A stretch of 64,000 bases of DNA from contig NZ_JAUTBF010000001.1 in assembly GCF_030818955.1 (NCBI RefSeq), positions 558,001-622,000 on the forward strand, given 5' to 3'. The notes under the pieces were generated by a model. The model made no database searches and had not been told where the DNA came from. It saw nothing but the letters and a program-made list of their open reading frames with translations. The stretch is from Microbacterium trichothecenolyticum. Lineage in GTDB: Bacteria; Actinomycetota; Actinomycetes; Actinomycetales; Microbacteriaceae. Shown one piece after another: positions 56,442 through 64,000 of this stretch (within the stretch, counting starts at the first letter, position 1; each line of letters begins with the position of its first letter). Made by a program: the position numbers and the translations under genes.

Positions 56442-57974
56442 GTGACGCATTCATCTTCCACTCCGCCGCCCGGCACAATTGCCGGCCCCACGCGCCTTCG
56501 GGGGAGCCTCGGCATCCCCGCCATCACGCTGCTGGTCATCGCCGCCGCCGCGCCGCTCACGGTCATCGGCGGTGTGCTGCCGGTGGGTCTTCTCATCGGT
56601 GACGGCGTCGGCTTCCCCACGATGTTCCTCGTCTCGGCGCTCATCCTCGTCGTGTTCGCGATCGGGATGACGCGCATGAGCAGCGAAGTCCCGCACGCGT
56701 CGTCGTTCTTCGGGTTCATCGCCCACGGCCTCGGGCGCATCCCCGGCACCGTCGCCGCGTGGCTCGCCATCCTCTGCTACTCGACCGTGCAGTTCGCCGT
56801 CTTCGCGTACCTCGGCGGAACCATCAGCTCGAGCCTCGCGCTGGTGGGCCTGCCGACGGTTCCCTGGTGGATCATCACCTTGATCTCCGTCGCGATCGTG
56901 GGCGTGCTCGGGTACCGGCACATCGAGCTGAGCTCGCGCGTGCTCAGCGTCGTCCTTCTCGCCGAGATGTCGATTGTGCTGGTGCTCGCCGTCGCGGTGA
57001 TCATCCGCGGGGGAGCAGAGGGCATCTCGCTCGCCCCCTTCACACCGTCCGCCTTCCTCTCCGGCTCACCGGCGCTGGGACTGATGTTCGCAATCGCCAG
57101 CTTCATCGGCTTCGAGTCCACCGTGGTCTTCCGGCACGAGGCGAGAGACCCCGATCGCACGATCGGCCGGGCCACGTTGACGGCCGCCATCGTGATCGGC
57201 ATCTTCTACGCGATCGGCTCGTGGGCGATCGTCATGGCGTGGGGTCCGTCGGCGGTCGTCGCCGTGACGGCCGAAGATCCGACGACGCTCCTCGCCCGCA
57301 CGACCGACCACTATCTCGGCCCGATCGGCTCGTTCGTCATCACACTCCTGCTTTTCGGCAGCATGTTCGCCAGTGTCCTGGGGCTGCACACCGTGCTCGC
57401 GCGCTACCTGCACGCGATGGCGGGAGCCGGTCTCGTGCCCCGGCGGTTGCGCTCTGTCCACCCGAAGCACGGTTCTCCGCACGTCGCCGCCGTGGTGCAG
57501 GCCCTGAGCGCCGTCGTGCTCGTCGTGGTCGGCATCATCGCGGGTACGGACCCCGCACTGCTGTTCGCCTGGTTCGCCGGCGTCGGCACGTTCATCATCG
57601 TGGTGCTCATGCTCGCCACCTCCGCCGGGGTCGTCGTGTACTTCGCCACGCATCGCACGAACGCCAACCCCTGGTCGGTGTACGTCGCGCCGATCGTGTC
57701 CGGCGTCGCGCTGCTCGTGACGGTGGTGCTCATCGGCGTCAACTTCCCGCTCCTGGTGGGAGACACGGATGCCACGGGCGAGCCCGTGTGGGGCGCGCTC
57801 AGCATCGCGTTGGTCGCTCTCGTCGTCGTCGTCGCGGTCATCGCGATCGGGCAGGCCCTGTACTTGCGGGCGCGCCGCCCCGACACGTACCGCGGGATCG
57901 TCGCCGCTCTCGACGCGACGGGCGACTCGGCAAGCGACGCGCCCTCCGCCGAGACGAGCGAGGCGGGAGCATGA
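56442..57974 (+). CDS. APC-family amino acid/amine permease
   Basis: Proton-coupled uptake carrier of 510 residues with about 12 membrane helices. SLGIPAITLLVIAAAAPLTV is TM1 with the unwound Gly-rich site, and ASFFGFIAHGLGRIPGTVAA and ASFIGFESTVVFRHEARDPD (TM6 with the G-F-E motif) are typical of the family. EARDPDRTIGRATL after TM6 is the standard cytoplasmic loop. The last 40 residues are hydrophilic. The start is GTG at 56442 with GAGGAG upstream. It is the first gene of the operon; the substrate is probably an amine or amino acid, judged by its neighbours. Confidence 0.92.
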   Translation: MTHSSSTPPPGTIAGPTRLRGSLGIPAITLLVIAAAAPLTVIGGVLPVGLLIGDGVGFPTMFLVSALILVVFAIGMTRMSSEVPHASSFFGFIAHGLGRIPGTVAAWLAILCYSTVQFAVFAYLGGTISSSLALVGLPTVPWWIITLISVAIVGVLGYRHIELSSRVLSVVLLAEMSIVLVLAVAVIIRGGAEGISLAPFTPSAFLSGSPALGLMFAIASFIGFESTVVFRHEARDPDRTIGRATLTAAIVIGIFYAIGSWAIVMAWGPSAVVAVTAEDPTTLLARTTDHYLGPIGSFVITLLLFGSMFASVLGLHTVLARYLHAMAGAGLVPRRLRSVHPKHGSPHVAAVVQALSAVVLVVVGIIAGTDPALLFAWFAGVGTFIIVVLMLATSAGVVVYFATHRTNANPWSVYVAPIVSGVALLVTVVLIGVNFPLLVGDTDATGEPVWGALSIALVALVVVVAVIAIGQALYLRARRPDTYRGIVAALDATGDSASDAPSAETSEAGA

Positions 57975-58723
57975 GCGCCGACCGACCCCTCATCGGCGTC
58001 ACGGGTCGACGGGTCTCGGTGCGCGACATCGGCGGACCCCGCGGATTCCACGACGCCACGGCGGACACCTATTACAGCGAGTACGCGCGGGCTGTCGCCC
58101 TCGCGGGTGGAATCCCCGTCCACCTGCCGCTGCAGACCGACGCCGCGGACCTGATGGAACACCTCGACGGGCTGCTGCTCACCGGCGGTGACGACGTCGA
58201 CCCCACGCTGTACGGTTCCCACGCCGGTGCGACCACGACGGTCGTCGACCCGCTGCGCGACGCCAGCGAGCTGGAGCTGCTGTCCGCCGCCCGGTCGAAA
58301 GGGGTAGCCGTCCTCGGCATCTGCCGCGGGCTCCAGCTCATCAACGTCGCGCACGGCGGGTCGCTCATCGCCGATCTGCCGCTGTCGGAGGGCTGCGCGC
58401 ATGCCTCCTACGCCTATCCGCGCGCCTACCGGCGCCACGAGGTCTCGTTCGCTCCGGGCAGCCGGGCCCACGACGCCTACCGCGCAGACACGCTCGTCAA
58501 CTCCTTCCACCACCAGGCCGCCGACCGGCTCGGCGCCGGACTCGTCGCGACCGGATGGGCACCCGACGGCATCGTCGAGGCGCTCGAGTCGTCGACCGAG
58601 CCCATCCTGGCCGTGCAATGGCATCCCGAATGCTTCGGTCGCGACCCGGCCTTCGACTGGCTCGTCTCCGAAAGCTCCGCACGCTCCACCCGCTCCATCC
58701 AGAACAGGACCCTCACATCATGA
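57971..58723 (+). CDS. gamma-glutamyl-gamma-aminobutyrate hydrolase family protein (PuuD-like)
   Basis: Class-I glutamine-amidotransferase-type hydrolase of 250 residues. The nucleophile Cys is in AVLGICRGLQLINVAHGGSL, and the catalytic His-Glu is in ILAVQWHPECFGRDPAF. HLDGLLLTGGDDVDPTLYG is the family signature. In the putrescine (Puu) pathway the enzyme removes the gamma-glutamyl group from gamma-glutamyl-GABA. Its position next to a GS-like ligase and an aldehyde dehydrogenase suggests a similar job on a gamma-glutamylated intermediate. ATG overlaps the permease stop. Confidence 0.93.
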   Translation: MSADRPLIGVTGRRVSVRDIGGPRGFHDATADTYYSEYARAVALAGGIPVHLPLQTDAADLMEHLDGLLLTGGDDVDPTLYGSHAGATTTVVDPLRDASELELLSAARSKGVAVLGICRGLQLINVAHGGSLIADLPLSEGCAHASYAYPRAYRRHEVSFAPGSRAHDAYRADTLVNSFHHQAADRLGAGLVATGWAPDGIVEALESSTEPILAVQWHPECFGRDPAFDWLVSESSARSTRSIQNRTLTS

Positions 58724-59490
58724 GCTTCACCCACCACGGAAAGGTCGCCCTCATCACCGGGGCGGGCTCCGGCATCGGTCGCGAGACGGCTCTGCGTCTC
58801 GCCGCGGAAGGTGCCCGCATCGCGGTCGCCGACATCTCGGCGGATGCCGCGGACGAGACCGTCGCGCTCATTCGCGCGCAGCACGGCGAAGCGCTACCGC
58901 TCGTGTTCGATGTCCGCGATCGGGAGGCCATCGCGCGGGGGGTGCAGATCGTCGTCGATGTCTACGGTGGTCTCGACTACCTCGTGAACAACGCGGGCGT
59001 CGTGACGAAGCACTCGTTCGAGACGTTGACCGAAGAGGCGTGGGACTTCGTCGTCGACGTGAACCTGAAGGGCCAGTTCCTCGTCTCGCAGGTCGCGGCC
59101 CCCGTCCTCGCGCGGAGCGGCGGCGGCGCCATCGTCAATCTGTCCACGCTCGAGGCGACGGTCGTCGTCACCTCCGGCACCACGGCACAGCCGCACTACA
59201 ACGCGAGCAAGGGCGGCGTTCCGATGCTGACGAAGGCTCTCGCGGTCGAACTGGCCGCGCAGGGCACGCGCGTGAACTGCGTCGCGCCCGGTCCGATCGC
59301 GACGAACTTCTTCGATCTGGATGCCGTGACCTCCGAGGAGGGGCAGGCGTTCATGAACCAGCGGCTTCTCATCAAGCGTGTCGGTCGACCGGCCGACATC
59401 GCCGCCGCCGTGTCGTTCCTGCTCTCGGATGACGCATCCTTCATCACCGGCATCCAGCTCCCCGTCGACGGAGGGTGGCTGACGCGATGA
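58720..59490 (+). CDS. short-chain dehydrogenase/reductase
   Basis: A 256-residue NAD(P)-dependent oxidoreductase. VALITGAGSGIGRETALRLA is the nucleotide motif TGxxxGIG, followed by VADISADAADE with the Asp that favours NAD. LDYLVNNAGVV is the NNAG motif. The catalytic Ser/Tyr/Lys are in NLSTLEATVVV and HYNASKGGVPM, and FITGIQLPVDGGW is the usual end. It presumably oxidises an alcohol or reduces an oxo intermediate of the pathway. ATG overlaps the previous stop, and the next gene overlaps its own stop. Confidence 0.93.
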   Translation: MSFTHHGKVALITGAGSGIGRETALRLAAEGARIAVADISADAADETVALIRAQHGEALPLVFDVRDREAIARGVQIVVDVYGGLDYLVNNAGVVTKHSFETLTEEAWDFVVDVNLKGQFLVSQVAAPVLARSGGGAIVNLSTLEATVVVTSGTTAQPHYNASKGGVPMLTKALAVELAAQGTRVNCVAPGPIATNFFDLDAVTSEEGQAFMNQRLLIKRVGRPADIAAAVSFLLSDDASFITGIQLPVDGGWLTR

Positions 59491-60860
59491 ATGACTACCT
59501 GCTCGCCCCCGAAGAGCTCGTCGAGCTCGGCATCACCACCGTCATCATCGCCACGCCCGACCTGCAGGGACGGCTCGTTGGCCGGCGCGTTCCGGTCGAG
59601 AACTTCCCGCGCGTGATCGAGGATGGCATCGAGATCTGCACGTGCGCGTACTCGTGGGATCTCGAGCAATCGCTCGCCCTCATCGAGGCGAACAAGTTCG
59701 CGCTGTGCAGCATGCACAACGGTTTGCCCGACATCTCGCTCAAGGTCGACCTCGGTACGCTCCGGCGCGCAGCCTGGCTCGACAACGTCGCGGTGTGTTT
59801 CGCCGACCCGTGGGACCCGCGGGCGGAGGAGTTCCTTCCGATCTCGCCCCGTACGATCCTGCGCACACAGATCGACCGCCTGTCCGGGCTGGGCCTGCGT
59901 GCCCAGACGGGCACGGAACTGGAGTTCTACCTCTTCCTCAACGAGCCGCGTGCGCTGCGGAAGTCGGGGTTCCGCGACCTCGATCCGACGACCCTGATTC
60001 CCTCGGACTTCATGATCCACGAGGGCAACGGATACGAGTGGTTCTTCCAGAAGCTCCGCGCCGACCTCGCGGCATCCGGTATCGAGATGGAGGCGGCGCA
60101 GTCGGAGTGGGGGACGGGGCAGTGGGAGATGACCTTCCGCTACCAGGACCCGCTCGAGATGGCCGACCGGCACGCGTTGTACAAGCTCGCGGTTCGTGAC
60201 TCGGCTGCTGCCGCGGGCATGTCGGCCACGTTCATGGCCAAGCCGTTGAACGCGGGTCAGCCCGGGTCGTCCTGCCACGTCCACCTGTCGGTCGTGGATG
60301 ACGAGCGCGCACCGGTGTTCTGGAGCGACGCCGACGAGCATCACCTGTCGCCCGTGATGCGCCAGAGCATGGCCGGCGTGCTGGCGCACGTCGACGAGCT
60401 GCTCGCGCTCTACGCCCCGACGGTGAACTCGTATCGTCGGACGAACTCGGCGGACGTCGCCGGGTGGGGGTCGACGTGGAGCATCGAGAACCGGACGACG
60501 TCGGTGCGGGTCGTGGGGCATCGTCCGCGTGACCGCCGCTTCGAGTTCCGCCTGCCCGGTGCCGACACCAACCCGTACCTCACGCTGGCGGGTTTGCTCG
60601 CCTCCGTTCGTGACGGGATCGAGAACGCTCGCGAGTTGCCGCCGCGCACAGAGGGCAACGGGTACGACACGCCCCTGGCATCCGGCACTCCGCGCCACCT
60701 CGGCGAAGCGGCGACGGCGTTCGCCGCCTCCGCCTTCACGGCGCAGGAGTTCGGCGCCGAGGTCGTCGCCCACATGGCCGTGCTGTTGCACGACGAGTGG
60801 AACCAGTTCCTCGGTGCCGTCAGCGATTGGGACCTCCATCGCTACTTCGATCGGATCTGA
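59487..60860 (+). CDS. glutamine synthetase family protein (gamma-glutamylamide synthetase-like)
   Basis: A 457-residue protein of the glutamine-synthetase fold. LRAQTGTELEFYLF carries the metal-binding Glu residues. AGQPGSSCHVHLSVVDDE has the HVHLS motif, and PTVNSYRRTNS and RVVGHRPRDRRFEFRLPGAD with NPYL give the ATP/glutamate site. It is closer in layout to PuuA/IpuC-type enzymes, which join glutamate to amines, than to GlnA (no adenylylation Tyr region seen). The likely role is gamma-glutamylation of an amine. The ATG at 59487 overlaps the SDR stop; an in-frame GTG at 59475 is less likely. Confidence 0.92.
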   Translation: MNDYLLAPEELVELGITTVIIATPDLQGRLVGRRVPVENFPRVIEDGIEICTCAYSWDLEQSLALIEANKFALCSMHNGLPDISLKVDLGTLRRAAWLDNVAVCFADPWDPRAEEFLPISPRTILRTQIDRLSGLGLRAQTGTELEFYLFLNEPRALRKSGFRDLDPTTLIPSDFMIHEGNGYEWFFQKLRADLAASGIEMEAAQSEWGTGQWEMTFRYQDPLEMADRHALYKLAVRDSAAAAGMSATFMAKPLNAGQPGSSCHVHLSVVDDERAPVFWSDADEHHLSPVMRQSMAGVLAHVDELLALYAPTVNSYRRTNSADVAGWGSTWSIENRTTSVRVVGHRPRDRRFEFRLPGADTNPYLTLAGLLASVRDGIENARELPPRTEGNGYDTPLASGTPRHLGEAATAFAASAFTAQEFGAEVVAHMAVLLHDEWNQFLGAVSDWDLHRYFDRI

Positions 60861-60862
60861 CG

Positions 60863-62326
60863 GTGGTCACGGAATCGACGCTCTCGCCGGTCGCGCTTCC
60901 GCTGGCGCACACGTGGATCGCCGGTCGCGGTACGTCGTCTGCGGGGGATGACGTCATCGCCCTCGACGATCCGAACACCGGCGCGCCGATGGCCGACGCC
61001 CGCGAATCCTCGATCGCACAGGTGGCCGAAGCGGTGGACGCCGCCGCGCGCACGCACGAAACGGGTGCGTGGCGTCGGCGCGCACTCGCCGATCGCGTCG
61101 AGGCGTTGCGGCTCTTCGCCGACGGTCTCGACGCGCGGGCGGAGCGCATCGCGACGTTGGACGCCCTCAGCAGCGGCGTTCCGGTGCGCTTCACGCGGTT
61201 GTTCGCGGGCTCGCTCGGCGACACCGTGCGGCGCGCGAGCGCCCTCGCCCTCGAGGCGGGGGAGGAGCGCGCGCTCGAGGCGGGGGGCCGCGACGTGCGG
61301 CTGCAGCGGGTGCCGTGGGGACCGGTGGCGCTGCTCCTGCCGTGGAACGCGCCCGCCGCCGTCGCGGTGAAGAAGATGGCCTACGCCCTCGTCGCGGGCA
61401 ATCCGGTCGTGCTCAAACCCTCGCCCGTCGCGCCCTGGAGCATCCAGCTCGTCATGGAGGCGGCGATCGAGGCCGGCATCGAGCCGGGCGCGCTGAACGT
61501 CGTCTTGGGCGGCACCGCCGTCGGCTCGGCGCTCGTCGACGACCCTCGTGTGCGGGTGATCGCGCTCACCGGGTCGACGGAGACGGGGCGCGCCGTCGCC
61601 CGCTCGGCGGCTTCGCGGATGGCGCGGCTACGGCTCGAGCTCGGGTCGAACAACCCCGCGATCGTGCTGGCGGATGCCGACCTGGCGCTCACGGCGACGG
61701 CTCTCGCCGACGGCATGACCAAGCTCAACGGACAGTGGTGCGAGGCGCCACGGCGCGTCTACGTGCCCCGATCCGCGATCGGCGAGCTCGTCGACCGGCT
61801 CCGGGAGGGCCTCGGCGAGCGGGAGGCGGGGTCGTCGTTGGACGAGCGATCGACGTACGGGCCGCTCGCCTTCCGTGGACGTCTCGAGGCGGTGCGCTCC
61901 GCCGTCGAGGCGTTGCGGGCCGAGAGCGGTGAGGTGCTGTCGGTCGGTGAGATGCCCTCCGCGGGATGGTTCCACGCCCCCACTCTCGTCGTCGGAGCCG
62001 ATGCTTCCGAGGGGGAGTGCTTCGGGCCGGTGCTCACGATCCAGGAGGTCGCCGACGAGGGCGAGGCGATCGCGCGCGCGTCACACGGGTCGATCGGTCT
62101 CGCCGGCTACGTCTTCGGTGAGCGCGATCGCGCGTTGCGCGTGGGAGAGCGCCTGACCGCGGGGGAGGTGAAGATCAACGGCACGAGCCTGCTCGACCTG
62201 GCCGACGACTCGGCGCAGTCGTTCTTCGGCGACAGCGGCGTGGGCGGTCATGGCGACCGGGACGTGCTCGACTTCTACTCCGGCGTCCGCGTCATCGGGG
62301 AAGACCTGCTCGACCCGCCGATGTGA
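60863..62326 (+). CDS. aldehyde dehydrogenase
   Basis: NAD(P)-dependent dehydrogenase of 487 residues. VPWGPVALLLPWNAPAAVAV and NPVVLKPSPVAPWSIQLVME form the cofactor site. VIALTGSTETGRAVARSAAS and LELGSNNPAIVLADADLALT carry the general-base Glu. LNGQWCEAPRRVYVP has the catalytic Cys (family pattern G-Q-x-C). The C-terminal oligomerisation arm ends with DFYSGVRVIGEDLLD. The start is GTG at 60863, 2 nt after the GS-like stop. Inferred role: oxidising a (gamma-glutamyl-)aldehyde. Confidence 0.94.
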   Translation: MVTESTLSPVALPLAHTWIAGRGTSSAGDDVIALDDPNTGAPMADARESSIAQVAEAVDAAARTHETGAWRRRALADRVEALRLFADGLDARAERIATLDALSSGVPVRFTRLFAGSLGDTVRRASALALEAGEERALEAGGRDVRLQRVPWGPVALLLPWNAPAAVAVKKMAYALVAGNPVVLKPSPVAPWSIQLVMEAAIEAGIEPGALNVVLGGTAVGSALVDDPRVRVIALTGSTETGRAVARSAASRMARLRLELGSNNPAIVLADADLALTATALADGMTKLNGQWCEAPRRVYVPRSAIGELVDRLREGLGEREAGSSLDERSTYGPLAFRGRLEAVRSAVEALRAESGEVLSVGEMPSAGWFHAPTLVVGADASEGECFGPVLTIQEVADEGEAIARASHGSIGLAGYVFGERDRALRVGERLTAGEVKINGTSLLDLADDSAQSFFGDSGVGGHGDRDVLDFYSGVRVIGEDLLDPPM

Positions 62327-62395
62327 GAGCGGCCCGCCGTCTGCGCGATGATGGAGAGGGGCTGACCGACCGGCAGCCGCCGCGAGAAGGGAACG

Positions 62396-63127
62396 GTGTC
62401 GATGCCGCACACGCGTCGAGTGGTCGATGCTTCGCAGTTCCCGCCGCTGCGCCCGGTTCCGGGGTACCTTGCCGTGGTCGACTTCGTGCGCCGCGAGATC
62501 TCGCTCGGTCGTCTCCTCCCCGGCGACCGGTTGCCGGCCGAGCGGCGCCTTGCGGAGCAGCTGGGCGTGGCGCGCGAGACGCTGCGGCAGGCCCTGCGGG
62601 TGCTCGAGGGCGGTGGCTTCCTCTCGATCGAGCGTGGCGCCAACGGCGGGGCCGTGATCCTGGCGGACGTCGTGGACGACGCCGTCCTGCGCAGCGAGCT
62701 GCGCACGCGCAAGGATTCGCTCGTGCAGCTGATCGAGTACCGCGCCGAGATCGAGTCCTCGGCCGCGCGTCTCGCCGCGACCAAGCGGACGGATGCCGAT
62801 GTGGATGCCATGCGTGCCGCGCAGGCGGAGCTGTCGGGCGCCGAAGACAAGGACGTCTCCCGGAGCGCCGACACCGCGTTCCATCTCGCGGTCGCGACCG
62901 CCGCGGGCAACCCGTTCCTGCTCCAGGCCGTCGAGGATGCCCGAGCGACGATGTTCTTCCCCGTCGATCTGGCCACGTTCGAGTTCGTCAAGGAGACGAG
63001 CCACCGCGGCCACGAGGCGGTGCTGCGCGCGATCGCGGATCGCGATCCGGATGCCGCTGCGGCGGCGATGCGCGAGCACGTCGAGCAGACGCGCGTCGAC
63101 CTGATGGCCCTGATCGACGCGGAGTGA
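62396..63127 (+). CDS. FadR-family transcriptional regulator (GntR HTH, FCD domain)
   Basis: A 243-residue regulator. The winged helix lies in the first 80 residues (GRLLPGDRLPAERRLAEQLG, VARETLRQALRVLEGGGFLS). The helical FCD ligand domain follows, with LIEYRAEIESSAARLAATKR, DTAFHLAVATAAGNPFLLQA and SHRGHEAVLRAIADRDPDAA holding the metal/ligand Asp and His residues. It is the last gene of the operon, so the obvious candidate to bind the TGGT...TACC sites. The start is GTG at 62396 after GAAGGG, or ATG at 62402. Confidence 0.92.
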   Translation: MSMPHTRRVVDASQFPPLRPVPGYLAVVDFVRREISLGRLLPGDRLPAERRLAEQLGVARETLRQALRVLEGGGFLSIERGANGGAVILADVVDDAVLRSELRTRKDSLVQLIEYRAEIESSAARLAATKRTDADVDAMRAAQAELSGAEDKDVSRSADTAFHLAVATAAGNPFLLQAVEDARATMFFPVDLATFEFVKETSHRGHEAVLRAIADRDPDAAAAAMREHVEQTRVDLMALIDAE

Positions 63128-63145
63128 TCCCGTCCCGTCGCTGTG

Positions 63146-63688
63146 TCACGCGGTCCGGTGCCGGCGTGCCCGCTCGGGTGCCCGAGCGGCTCGAGCGGCT
63201 TGGGCGCGGAGGAGGACCGGGCCGGACCGCGCGAGTTGGCGGATCGCCTCGCTTCCGATCCTCGCCAGGGTGGCGTCGATCTCGGACGACGTTCCCGTCA
63301 GCTCGATCGTGAGTTCGTCGCGCGTGCGACTCAACAGCCGCGCGTGGCGTGCGCCGGAAGTCACCAGGAGGGAGAAGAGCTCCATCGAGGCCGTGGCCGT
63401 GAGCACGGCCAGTTCACGCCCGACGGCGAGCTCACCGGTGGCCGTCGTATCGGCGCCGATCACGCGGTGCACGCCGACCACGCGGTTCAGTGCCTTGCAC
63501 GCCATATTCATCGTGAGCGGACCGAGATCGACGTGCACGGTGAGCCACGACCTGCCGCGGTCGTCCTCGGTCGTGATCGTCGCCGAGACGACACGCAGGT
63601 TGCGCTGACGCAGTACGCCCAAGACGCGGCCGAGAGTTGCCGGGTCGGCATCCATCGTCACGAGAAGCAGTGCGAACGGCGAGGTCAT
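63146..63688 (-). CDS. IlvH-like ACT-domain protein
   Basis: A 180-residue protein resembling the small regulatory subunit of acetolactate synthase, but divergent. The N-terminal ACT domain is SPFALLLVTMDADPATLGRV with LGVLRQRNLRVVSATITTED. Then NMACKALNRVVGVHRVIGAD and a second ferredoxin-like domain follow (AVGRELAVLTATASMELFSL, TRDELTIELTGTSSEIDATL, IRQLARSGPVLL). The C-terminus is a basic Arg/Ala tail. It lies downstream of a ThDP-enzyme end and could be its partner. ATG at 63688. Classical IlvN function is uncertain, because the residues are diverged. Confidence 0.8.
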   Translation of the reverse strand: MTSPFALLLVTMDADPATLGRVLGVLRQRNLRVVSATITTEDDRGRSWLTVHVDLGPLTMNMACKALNRVVGVHRVIGADTTATGELAVGRELAVLTATASMELFSLLVTSGARHARLLSRTRDELTIELTGTSSEIDATLARIGSEAIRQLARSGPVLLRAQAARAARAPERARRHRTA

Positions 63689-63721
63689 GGATCCTGCGAG
63701 GGAGAGGGGTGTCTGATCTAT

Positions 63722-63740
63722 AGGTATGGAATATAGACCA
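63722..63740 (-). promoter_or_regulatory. candidate operator/promoter upstream of the IlvH-like gene
   Basis: On the minus strand TGGTCTATATTCCATACCT, differing from the site at 56373-56391 at only three positions and in the same orientation relative to the gene. It lies 33 nt before the IlvH-like ATG. Confidence 0.55.
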
Positions 63741-63747
63741 TAAACGC

Positions 63748-64000
63748 TCAGTGCGTGTTCGTCGCGGAGATCCCGGCGGTCAGGGCGAGAAGCAGCCGCG
63801 GCGCGTCGCGGGCGTCGAGCACAAGTCGCACGAGAGCGGGACCCGTTTCATGCTCCAGTGCCGCCAGCACGTCGCGCAGTTCGGCATCCGTCGTCGCCGC
63901 GAACGTCGCCGTGCGGCGCGCGCCGAGGGCCGGGGGAAGCGCCTCCCAGTCCCAGGCGCGGATGTCCTGGTACACCGCGTCGGGGCTCTGGATGAGGCGC
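63748..64000 (-). CDS. ThDP-dependent decarboxylase-like enzyme, C-terminal fragment (runs off the right edge)
   Basis: Partial gene: about 84 C-terminal codons, entering from beyond the window and ending at 63748. LIQSPDAVYQDIRAWDWEAL, PPALG and the end pattern ALEHETGPALVRLVLDARDA resemble the C-terminal domain of thiamine-diphosphate keto-acid decarboxylases (indolepyruvate/branched-chain type). The GDG-NN ThDP motif is not in the window, so the assignment is tentative. An internal GTG at 63975 is not the real start. The IlvH-like gene follows after 59 nt. Confidence 0.65.
   Translation of the reverse strand, partial: RLIQSPDAVYQDIRAWDWEALPPALGARRTATFAATTDAELRDVLAALEHETGPALVRLVLDARDAPRLLLALTAGISATNTH

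Overview
The window is very GC-rich, densely coded DNA from a high-GC Gram-positive bacterium. The best fit is Microbacterium or a close member of Microbacteriaceae. The reasons are the order M23 peptidase / rpsB-tsf-pyrH-frr-cdsA, a glgX-glgE-glgB set, gatCAB, a clpS-DUF2017 pair, an actinobacterial-type ferrochelatase with a C-terminal Cys cluster, and the Microbacteriaceae-type long LigA. No insertion sequence, prophage, plasmid function or CRISPR array was seen. This is mostly conserved chromosome with a more accessory right end.

Layout. 0-6.6 kb: cell-wall peptidase (minus), ribosomal protein S2, EF-Ts, UMP kinase, ribosome recycling factor, CDP-diglyceride synthase, a DivIVA-like protein and a lytic-transglycosylase-like protein. 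6.6-11.6 kb: small zinc-ribbon-like protein, alpha/beta hydrolase, AI-2E-type permease, an unusual membrane protein carrying an internal lipobox, and a thioredoxin-TPR protein. 11.6-18 kb: glycogen / alpha-glucan genes glgX, glgE, glgB (minus). 18-23 kb: cysteine desulfurase and mnmA (tRNA thiolation) and DNA ligase. 23-28.1 kb: acyl-CoA ligase (minus) and gatCAB; gatA is frameshifted as sequenced. 28-33 kb: DNA polymerase IV, a GerW-like protein, a P-loop kinase-like protein, a frameshifted DUF2017 gene, clpS, a zincin, tRNA-His, oligoribonuclease and tRNA-Arg. 33-36 kb: a divergent YczE-like permease / MocR regulator pair and ssb. 36-48 kb: ettA, two thioesterases, two unknown proteins, truncated globin, MscS channel, an ABC exporter and aminopeptidase N. 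48-56 kb: ferrochelatase, rpiB, Nei-type glycosylase, GNAT, PaiB-like protein, amidohydrolase, dps, alpha/beta hydrolase, gamma-carbonic anhydrase, tRNA-Gly and tRNA-Pro. 56.4-64 kb: a catabolic operon of APC permease, class-I glutamine amidotransferase-type hydrolase, SDR, glutamine-synthetase-like enzyme, aldehyde dehydrogenase and FadR-type regulator. It faces, on the minus strand, an IlvH-like ACT protein and the C-terminal end of a ThDP-dependent decarboxylase-like enzyme that runs off the right edge.

Four things stand out. First, the heptamer GGCATCC/GGATGCC occurs about 109 times (my hand count), several-fold above composition, and six intergenic hairpins are built from an inverted pair of it. 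This resembles the DNA-uptake-sequence layout of Neisseria and Pasteurellaceae. Second, many genes have a TANNNT element 6-7 nt before the start codon and no Shine-Dalgarno, a leaderless signature precise enough to choose starts. Third, nearly the same 19-bp site lies upstream of both halves of the right-end catabolic region, which suggests one regulon. Fourth, single-base disruptions in gatA and the DUF2017 gene, and a probable one at the glgX start, suggest indel errors or real decay; the first also creates a false 1011-residue GatA-GatB fusion.
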